NCBI GenBank assembly: GCA_017417085.1
Contig: JAFPZV010000178.1
Coordinates: 1 to 11,465, forward strand
Reading direction: 5' to 3'
DNA from: Deltaproteobacteria bacterium
Lineage (GTDB): Bacteria; Desulfobacterota; Desulfuromonadia; Desulfuromonadales; JAAYDE01
DNA: 11,465 nucleotides
In this document: one piece after another, positions 6,742 through 11,465 of the stretch
How the letters are laid out: every line of letters begins with the position of its first letter
Numbering within the stretch: the stretch's first letter is position 1
Notes under the pieces: generated by a model
The model's database searches: none
Told to the model about the DNA's origin: nothing
Seen by the model: only the letters and a program-made list of their open reading frames with translations
Program-made: the position numbers and the translations under genes

Positions 6742-8076
6742 ATGCTTTTCATGGAACAATCCATTGACTATCAGCAATTCATGCCCCGTTTCCACAACGA
6801 CGAAGAACTGGCCGCCATCCAGCTTCAGGGCCTGAAGTGGACGGTGCGTCACGCTTGGGAAAACTGCCCCTTCTACCATGACCGCCTGACCCAGGCCGGC
6901 GTCACACCCGACAGCATCACCTCGCTGGATGATCTGCAGCGTCTGCCCTTCACCACCACCGAGGATCTGCGCGACGGCTATCCCTTCCCCTTACGTTCGG
7001 TGCCCTTCGAAAAAATCGTCCGGATCCACGCCTCATCCGGCACCACCGGCAAACGCAAGGTGCTCTGCTACACCCAGAAAGACGTCGATGACTGGATCCA
7101 TCACTTTGCCCGCGCCTACGTTATGGCCGGCGTCACGGCCGAGGATCGCGTGCAGATTGCCGTCGGTTACGGCGTCTGGACCGCCGGCATCGGTTTCCAG
7201 TGCGCCTGCGAGAAGATAGGCGCCATGGCGCTGCCGGTCGGCCCCGGAAACGTCGATATGCAGTGCCAGTTCCTGGTTGATTTCCAGCCGACCGTCTACT
7301 GCTGCACCGCCTCCATGGGCTTGTTGATGGCCGAGGAGATCCACCGCCGCAACCTTGCCGACAAGATCAACGTCCGCAAGATCATCTACGGTTCCGAACG
7401 CTCCTCGCGGAGCATGCGCGCCAGGATTTCCGAACTGTTCGGCGGCGCGGAGCTGTTCGACATCCCCGGGCTGACCGAACTGTGCGGCCCCGGATCCGGC
7501 ATCGAGTGCACCGATCATGACTGCATCCACTACTGGGGAGATTACTACATTCTGGAGATCGTTGATCCCAACACGCTGCAGCCGGTTCCCGACGGCAAAT
7601 GGGGTGAAATGGTCGTTACCACGCTCTGCAAGGAAGCCGCCCCGTTGATCCGTTACCGCACCCGCGACATCAGCCGCATCCTGCCCGGCCGCTGCACCTG
7701 CGGTTCGCCGCTTCCCCGCCATTCCCGGATTATGGGACGCAGCGACGACATGTTCAAGTTCCGCGGCGTCAACATCTATCCCTCTTCCATCGACACCATC
7801 CTGTCGCAGATTCCCGGCCTGGGTTCCGAATATCAGGTGCACCTCAGCCGCGACGAGAAAAGCGGCCGCGACTCCATGGTTATCTGGGTGGAAAGGGAAA
7901 AGGACACCAGCGAGGAACGCAACGCCGCCATCAGCACGGAAATCATCGAACAGTGCAAAAAACGGCTGCTGGTAACCGTCAACGTCTCCATCGTCGATTA
8001 TGGCGCCCTGCCGCGCTCGGAAAAGAAGAGCCAGCGGATCTTCGACAGCCGCGGCCTCAACGAATCCGTTATTTGA
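6742..8076 (+). CDS. Phenylacetate-CoA ligase family protein (PaaK-like aryl-CoA ligase)
   Basis: A 444-residue AMP-forming acyl-CoA ligase of the PaaK family, expected to activate phenylacetate or a related aryl or short acid with ATP and CoA in the cytoplasm. Visible motifs are the nucleotide loop HASSGTTGKRK (96-106), YGVWTAGIGFQ (143-153), the adenylate motif GLTELCGPGSGIEC (243-256), RYRTRD (304-309), CTCGSPLPRHSRIMGRSDDMFKFRGVNIYPS (318-348) containing the hinge region, and a C-terminal LPRSEKKSQRI segment holding the likely catalytic lysine. Length matches PaaK (about 430-440). Two starts are possible: ATG 6742, directly after GGAAAGG, or ATG 6751, 10 bases beyond AAAGGA. The gene is divergent from the iron-sulfur protein gene. 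In anaerobes such ligases often handle arylacetates from aromatic amino acid breakdown; the true substrate is unknown, so I give no symbol. Confidence 0.9.
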   Translation: MLFMEQSIDYQQFMPRFHNDEELAAIQLQGLKWTVRHAWENCPFYHDRLTQAGVTPDSITSLDDLQRLPFTTTEDLRDGYPFPLRSVPFEKIVRIHASSGTTGKRKVLCYTQKDVDDWIHHFARAYVMAGVTAEDRVQIAVGYGVWTAGIGFQCACEKIGAMALPVGPGNVDMQCQFLVDFQPTVYCCTASMGLLMAEEIHRRNLADKINVRKIIYGSERSSRSMRARISELFGGAELFDIPGLTELCGPGSGIECTDHDCIHYWGDYYILEIVDPNTLQPVPDGKWGEMVVTTLCKEAAPLIRYRTRDISRILPGRCTCGSPLPRHSRIMGRSDDMFKFRGVNIYPSSIDTILSQIPGLGSEYQVHLSRDEKSGRDSMVIWVEREKDTSEERNAAISTEIIEQCKKRLLVTVNVSIVDYGALPRSEKKSQRIFDSRGLNESVI

Positions 8077-8088
8077 CAGGCAAAGAAA

Positions 8089-8104
8089 AACAGCGTTTGC
8101 TGTT
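8089..8104 (+). other. Small hairpin just after the PaaK-like gene
   Basis: AACAGC (8089-8094) and GCTGTT (8099-8104) form a perfect 6-bp stem with a GTTT loop, 12 bases after the stop codon. It is followed by CCCC rather than T residues, so it is not a convincing terminator by itself. It may work together with the larger inverted repeat immediately downstream. Confidence 0.4.
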
Positions 8105-8107
8105 CCC

Positions 8108-8191
8108 CAAAACACCGCTTTGGCCCGGGACCGCGCCAGGGGTTCCATTCCGGAATGACCGGACTGCGCCCTTTTCCAAAGCGGTGTTTTG
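8108..8191. repeat. 84-bp inverted repeat (16-bp perfect arms), terminator or miniature palindromic element
   Basis: CAAAACACCGCTTTGG (8108-8123) is perfectly complementary to 8176-8191. The 52-base interior can fold further: it contains the 12-base palindrome CATTCCGGAATG (8146-8157), flanked by GGT/ACC and by GCGC-containing segments (8133-8139 and 8164-8169). On the plus strand the right arm is T-rich and leads into GTTTCTC, so it could end paaK transcription. Its total length and nested structure also resemble REP-like or MITE-like palindromic elements. No flanking target duplication was evident, and no second copy is in the window. Confidence 0.6.
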
Positions 8192-8233
8192 TTTCTCAAA
8201 AGGAAAACGTATTTTATCCGAGATGTGATGAAC

Positions 8234-8260
8234 AAAAGCCGTCGGACAAACTGGCGGCTT
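8234..8260 (-). terminator. Hairpin terminator of the toxin-antitoxin operon
   Basis: On the minus strand, AAGCCG (8260-8255) pairs with CGGCTT (8241-8236) across a 13-base loop, followed by TTGTT. It starts 12 bases after the toxin stop codon, a typical position for an intrinsic terminator, though the T tail is short. Its 10-base arms are identical to those of the hairpin at 8991-9021 on the other side of the operon. Confidence 0.5.
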
Positions 8261-8272
8261 CTTGAAGATGCT

Positions 8273-8542
8273 TTAAAACAGATCGCTGTGGCTGCCCGTG
8301 CGCAGCAGAAGCAAATCATCATCGTATTGACAGACAAGCAGCCAATCCGCCTGGATGTGGCATTCACGGACACCAAGATAGTTTCTGGAATTGGTCAGGG
8401 GATGGTCGCGATATTGGGGAGGAAGGACTTCATCGTTCGCGAGCATGGCTATCACTTTTTGCAAAAGCGAAATGTCGCGTCCTCGCCTCATGGCCAGCTT
8501 CATATCCTTTTTGAACTGGACATGATAGACAATCCTACGCAT
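8273..8542 (-). CDS. YafQ-family toxin (type II mRNA interferase, RelE superfamily)
   Basis: An 89-residue toxin of the YafQ/RelE ribosome-dependent endoribonuclease family, which cuts mRNA in the ribosomal A site and is neutralised by its antitoxin. It matches E. coli YafQ along its length: YRDHPL (H47), VRECHIQADWLLV (H62, D66, W67) and the C-terminal RTGSHSDLF (H85, F89) correspond to the catalytic H50, H63, D67, W68, H87 and F91 of YafQ. All key residues are therefore present and the toxin looks active. The ATG at 8542 overlaps the end of the antitoxin gene by eight bases. The ribosome binding site GGAGGA (8553-8548, 5 bases upstream) lies inside the antitoxin reading frame, so translation is coupled. 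A terminator-like hairpin follows. Confidence 0.93.
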   Translation of the reverse strand: MRRIVYHVQFKKDMKLAMRRGRDISLLQKVIAMLANDEVLPPQYRDHPLTNSRNYLGVRECHIQADWLLVCQYDDDLLLLRTGSHSDLF

Positions 8543-8798
8543 TCAGATCCTCCATCAGCGCCTCCACACTGTCAAAAGGACCGCTGAGGTTTCTGCCCTG
8601 CTTTACATCTTCCAGCACGGAATACGTTAAAGCGCTCGGCTCCGGATTCCGCACTTCAAAGGGAAAACCGTTATAACGGATGGCTTGCCGCAGGAACACA
8701 TTGATGGCGGTCGTCATATCCATGCCCAGATCGGCAAACACCTTTTGAGCCTGTGCCTTGACTGTCGGATCCATGCGTATGGTCATGGTAGATGCCAT
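8535..8798 (-). CDS. DinJ/RelB-family antitoxin
   Basis: An 87-residue antitoxin, first gene of the pair, as is usual for dinJ-yafQ. The N-terminal MASTMTIRMDPTVKAQAQKVFADLGMDMTTAINVFLRQAIRYNGFPFEV is the ribbon-helix-helix DNA-binding and dimerisation domain of RelB/DinJ. The acidic C-terminus (VEALMEDLNA) should wrap the toxin. AAGGAG lies seven bases before the ATG at 8798. The 3' end overlaps the toxin gene by eight bases. A repeat-containing operator overlaps the -10 box directly upstream, consistent with autorepression by antitoxin and toxin-antitoxin complex, as known for this family. Such pairs are frequently acquired horizontally; no transposase or integrase is seen next to it. The family is secure; the exact name is not assigned. 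Confidence 0.92.
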   Translation of the reverse strand: MASTMTIRMDPTVKAQAQKVFADLGMDMTTAINVFLRQAIRYNGFPFEVRNPEPSALTYSVLEDVKQGRNLSGPFDSVEALMEDLNA

Positions 8799-8815
8799 AG
8801 AAAAACTCCTTGATA

Positions 8816-8844
8816 GTTATACAGCTAATAGACAGCTAATGTAT
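8816..8844 (-). promoter_or_regulatory. Promoter/operator of the toxin-antitoxin operon
   Basis: The nonamer ACAGCTAAT occurs twice in direct orientation, 11 bases apart (8821-8829 and 8832-8840). The block is bounded by ATACA (8819-8823) and TGTAT (8840-8844), giving it inverted symmetry as well. On the minus strand TATAAC (8821-8816) is a good -10 box inside this block, 17 bases before the antitoxin start codon. The -35 region is weak (CATACA at 18-base spacing). Repeats spaced by one helical turn over the promoter fit binding of ribbon-helix-helix dimers. Confidence 0.55.
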
Positions 8845-8987
8845 GGCTGAATGAAATCTAAAACAAGCAAATTCAACCTGCCCAAGGTAAGTTCTCCTCA
8901 TGGACGCACCGAACAGACAAAAAAGACACCAGCTTCGTTACGAGGCGGACAACATCTTGAGTGTACCTCAATCACATTTTTATCAAT

Positions 8988-9022
8988 AAAAAGCCGCCAG
9001 CGTTAAACGCTGACGGCTTTTT
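8988..9022. terminator. Strong bidirectional intrinsic terminator (3' of the GH65 gene)
   Basis: An AAAAAGCCG/CGGCTTTTT outer stem, one C/A mismatch, and a CAGCGT/ACGCTG inner stem with a TAA loop. A runs on the left and T runs on the right make it functional in both directions. On the minus strand it lies about 50 bases after the stop of the GH65 gene, which it should terminate. Apart from it and the operator, the 8799-9071 interval holds no convincing gene. Confidence 0.85.
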
Positions 9023-9071
9023 TCTCGGAGCAAAAAGAGAATACAGGAATATCGCAAGTTTGTGGAGTTCC

Positions 9072-11465
9072 TCACAGAGCAAATTCTATCTTCCCACCGC
9101 TTTGCACCACCGACACCGCCCCACGGCATCCGACCCGCACCTGCGGTGCCCAGCCGTTACGCAGCGCGCACACCGTGAGCAAACGGTGATCGCAGCAGAC
9201 CTCCAGCAACTGTCCCCGATAGAGCAGCCGCAGGTTCAGCTGCTGCATTCCCTGGGGCAGACGCGGATCGAACCAGAGTACATCCTCGCGCAAAGAGGCC
9301 CCCAGGTAGCAGCGCTGCGTCAGATCCACCGCGCCGGCCATCGCGCCCAGATGGATTCCCTCCGGCGTTGTACCGCCCTGCGTGTCCTTGACGTCGCTTT
9401 CCAGCACCCTCGTAAAAAACTTCCAGGAACGTTCCAGATCGAAACGGGCCAGCACCCAGGAATGCACCAGCTGGCTCAGGGTTGAGCCATGCGATGTGCG
9501 CCCCAAATAGTACTCGATGTTGCGCCGGATCATCGTCTGATCGAACGCATAGCCCAACCTTGCGAAAAGCGCCTCAATTTCGGCCTCCGGAAACAGATAG
9601 AAGAGCATCAGCACATCGGCCTGTTTGGAAAGCTTGTAGTTGTTGGCCGACGAGCCCTCCGCTTCCAAAATGCGATCCATGCGCATGATATCGCCATAGC
9701 GGGCACGGTACTTTTCCCAGTCCAGCTCGGCAAGCTGATCATAGCCCTCGAACTGGCTGATGATCCCGTCACCGTGAAACACGACACGCATCTTCCGGCT
9801 GATGCTTTCCCAAAGCTCCACTTCGGCGGGCGTCAAATCAATCTTTTCGCAGACGGCGCTTTTCTGATCATCGGGCATGATGCGCAAAAGCTCCAGAGCC
9901 CGGCACAGCGTCCAAACCACCAGCACGTTGGTATAGGCATTGTTCCTCAGGCCCTTTCCGCTTTGTCCCGGATAGTCCTCGTGATATTCATCGGGCCCCA
10001 TGACACCGGTAATTTCAAAACGATCCAGTTCTTCGTTATAGAAGGCAATGCCGCTGAAGAACCGGGCGATTTCAAAAATCATCTCGGCACCGTAAAAGGC
10101 CATGAACTCGACGTCGCGCGTGGCCTGGTAGTACTGCCAGGTGTTGTAGGCAATGGCCAGATTGACATGACGCTGCAGGCTGGAATGATCCGGCAGCCAG
10201 CGCCCGGAACGCGGATTGAGATGCATTTTCTGGCTCTCTTCGCGCCCGCTGCTTCCGCTCTGCCAGGGATACATCGCGCCGGTGAAACCGGCGGATACGG
10301 CTGCAGCCCGCGCTTCCTCCAAGCGCCGGTAGCGGTAGCGCAGCAGCGCCCGGCTCAGTTCCGGAAAATGGAAGTTGAGCAGAGGCATGATGAAGAGCTC
10401 GTCCCAGAAGATATGCCCGCGATAGGCCTCTCCATGCCAGCCGCGTGCCGGCACTCCCACATCCAGATCCAGCGAGTGGGCCGACACGGTCTGCAGCAGA
10501 TGGAACAGGTGCAGCCGCAGAATGCGGACGGTCTCCGTATCATCCTCGCCCTTCACATCAATGTAGAAACGCTCCCAGAGATTCCACCAGGCACGGCTCT
10601 GATGTTCCACAAGCTGCTCGAAATTCGCGGCGCGCTTGACATCCAGCAGAGCTGCCTCTCCGCATTCCGACATGACCCGATCACGGGAAGTCCGCAGGGA
10701 AAGCGTCTTTTCGACCCGTACCTCCAGCCCCGGGGAAAGCGCCACCCGGAAACGCTGCGCCACCCAGCCCGGTTCCTCGCGCACGGCGACTTCCGGCGCA
10801 AAGGGCTCTCCGTCCAGAAAAACCCGGTTGCGCATGACCTCCACCACCACGATATCCGATTGGCTGGTCTTCATCCGCAGTCCCACCAGATCGCCTGCAC
10901 GCAGATTGGCAAGCGGCAGGAGATGCGCGGAATTCAGCTCCCGGTAGCGTTTAACGCCGGCATTGATCACCCGGCCGTCCAGCGCGGATTCAAACTCCAC
11001 CTCCCCAGTCCAGTTTTCCGCTACAAGCGATACCTCCTGCGCCGCCAGATGCGGCCACTTCTGGTGTACCAGCCGCCGGTTGCTCCAGACAAAGATCCGC
11101 CCCTTTTCATCGGCAAACCGCACCCGCCGCGTCAAAAGCCCACGCCGCATATCCAGCTGCTGACGGTATTCGAGCAGTTTTGCCGATTCCAGATTCAGCC
11201 AGTCTTCCCCGGGAATGCGAAATGTCAGGCGAAAAGCGTTGGGCAGATTGACCAGATCCTCATGCTCGATGGTCGTGCCCGCTATTTCCGTTTTCAGGCG
11301 GTTATAGCCACCCGCCAGATATACCGCCGGATAGTGGCAGGCATCGGCGCTCACTTCGGATCCGGCTCCGCGAGCGGCAAAATAACCGTTTCCCAGCGTG
11401 CAGAGCGTTTCCCGCAAGCCCTCTTCGGCCGGGTTGAAGCCTTCATAGGTCAAAAGCCAGGTCTC
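9072..11465 (-). CDS. Glycoside hydrolase family 65 protein (disaccharide phosphorylase type), 5' end outside the window
   Basis: About 797 residues are visible and the open frame continues through the window end (ETWLL before TYEGFNPAEEGLRE), so the true start lies beyond 11465. GH65 enzymes mostly phosphorolyse alpha-glucosides such as maltose, trehalose or kojibiose. Counting from the TTG at 11453, motifs are EEGLRETLCTLGNGYFAARGA (10-30), the HGEAYRGHIFWDELF barrel entry (340-354), YPWQSGSSGREESQ (395-408), VMGPDEYHE (484-492, E489 the expected catalytic acid), NNAYTN (504-509), KQAD (610-613) and the phosphate-binding SHGSTLS (654-660). The GREESQ...HLNPRSGRWLPDHSSLQRH variant resembles the GH65 part of HAD-GH65 fusions such as mycobacterial Rv2006 (OtsB1), as I recall that sequence. 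An N-terminal HAD phosphatase or phosphoglucomutase domain upstream is therefore plausible. The substrate is not determinable. A strong terminator follows. Confidence 0.92.
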   Translation of the reverse strand, partial: ETWLLTYEGFNPAEEGLRETLCTLGNGYFAARGAGSEVSADACHYPAVYLAGGYNRLKTEIAGTTIEHEDLVNLPNAFRLTFRIPGEDWLNLESAKLLEYRQQLDMRRGLLTRRVRFADEKGRIFVWSNRRLVHQKWPHLAAQEVSLVAENWTGEVEFESALDGRVINAGVKRYRELNSAHLLPLANLRAGDLVGLRMKTSQSDIVVVEVMRNRVFLDGEPFAPEVAVREEPGWVAQRFRVALSPGLEVRVEKTLSLRTSRDRVMSECGEAALLDVKRAANFEQLVEHQSRAWWNLWERFYIDVKGEDDTETVRILRLHLFHLLQTVSAHSLDLDVGVPARGWHGEAYRGHIFWDELFIMPLLNFHFPELSRALLRYRYRRLEEARAAAVSAGFTGAMYPWQSGSSGREESQKMHLNPRSGRWLPDHSSLQRHVNLAIAYNTWQYYQATRDVEFMAFYGAEMIFEIARFFSGIAFYNEELDRFEITGVMGPDEYHEDYPGQSGKGLRNNAYTNVLVVWTLCRALELLRIMPDDQKSAVCEKIDLTPAEVELWESISRKMRVVFHGDGIISQFEGYDQLAELDWEKYRARYGDIMRMDRILEAEGSSANNYKLSKQADVLMLFYLFPEAEIEALFARLGYAFDQTMIRRNIEYYLGRTSHGSTLSQLVHSWVLARFDLERSWKFFTRVLESDVKDTQGGTTPEGIHLGAMAGAVDLTQRCYLGASLREDVLWFDPRLPQGMQQLNLRLLYRGQLLEVCCDHRLLTVCALRNGWAPQVRVGCRGAVSVVQSGGKIEFAL

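Noticed and set aside
7033..8376. A 447-codon open frame on the minus strand opposite the PaaK-like gene
   Set aside because: It lies antisense to a well-supported CoA ligase and also overlaps the toxin gene in another frame. Its translation is low-complexity and Ala/Gly/Asp-rich with no recognisable motif. GC-rich codon bias creates such antisense frames.
8851..9006. A 51-codon plus-strand open frame (MKSKTSKFNLPKV...) right of the toxin-antitoxin operator
   Set aside because: It has no ribosome binding site or family resemblance, and it ends inside the terminator hairpin at 8988-9022, so it is probably chance.
8988..9022. GTTAAAC in the hairpin loop as an integron attC core site
   Set aside because: An attC site needs paired R and L boxes at both ends of an imperfect palindrome. 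Only one such heptamer is present, in the loop, and no integrase or cassette array is visible.

Overview
The window looks like chromosomal DNA from a Gram-negative, probably anaerobic bacterium. The substrate-binding protein has an ordinary cleavable signal peptide and no lipobox. An iron-sulfur oxidoreductase and a PaaK-type CoA ligase sit beside a branched-chain amino acid type transporter. Some Desulfobacterota (Syntrophales-like) would fit this mix, but that is an inference from gene style, not a taxonomic identification. Coding DNA is moderately GC-rich, and several intergenic regions are AT-rich with sigma70-like promoters.

Left end (1-535, all minus strand): the first 49 codons of a DoxX-like membrane protein, then a tRNA-Gln(CUG) gene with its own promoter and a strong intrinsic terminator.

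Centre left (545-5324, minus strand): a complete canonical livK-livH-livM-livG-livF cassette, transcribed from a good promoter at 5296-5324. It encodes a periplasmic binding protein, two permeases and two ATPases. livH/livM and livM/livG overlap by ATGA. livK is separated from livH by a spacer with two stem-loops.

Centre (5374-8076): a divergent pair. On the minus strand is an unusual aldo/keto-reductase-fold protein with two C-terminal 4Fe-4S motifs and no recognisable Tyr/Lys/His catalytic residues. On the plus strand is a PaaK-family aryl-CoA ligase. Together with the transporter, these suggest uptake and CoA-activation of a small carboxylic acid, possibly an arylacetate, or amino acid catabolism. 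No substrate can be read from the sequence.

Right (8077-9022): a large 84-bp inverted repeat downstream of paaK, then a DinJ/YafQ-type toxin-antitoxin operon on the minus strand. The operon has an overlapping operator/promoter and is flanked by two inverted hairpins with identical 10-nt arms.

Right end (9072-11465, minus strand): most of a GH65-family glycoside phosphorylase/hydrolase whose N-terminus lies beyond the window. Its motifs resemble the GH65 part of HAD-GH65 fusion proteins.

No IS element, CRISPR array, rRNA or integrase was seen. The strongest leads for something less described are the tetrad-less aldo/keto-reductase-ferredoxin protein, the 84-bp palindrome and the matched hairpins around the toxin-antitoxin module.
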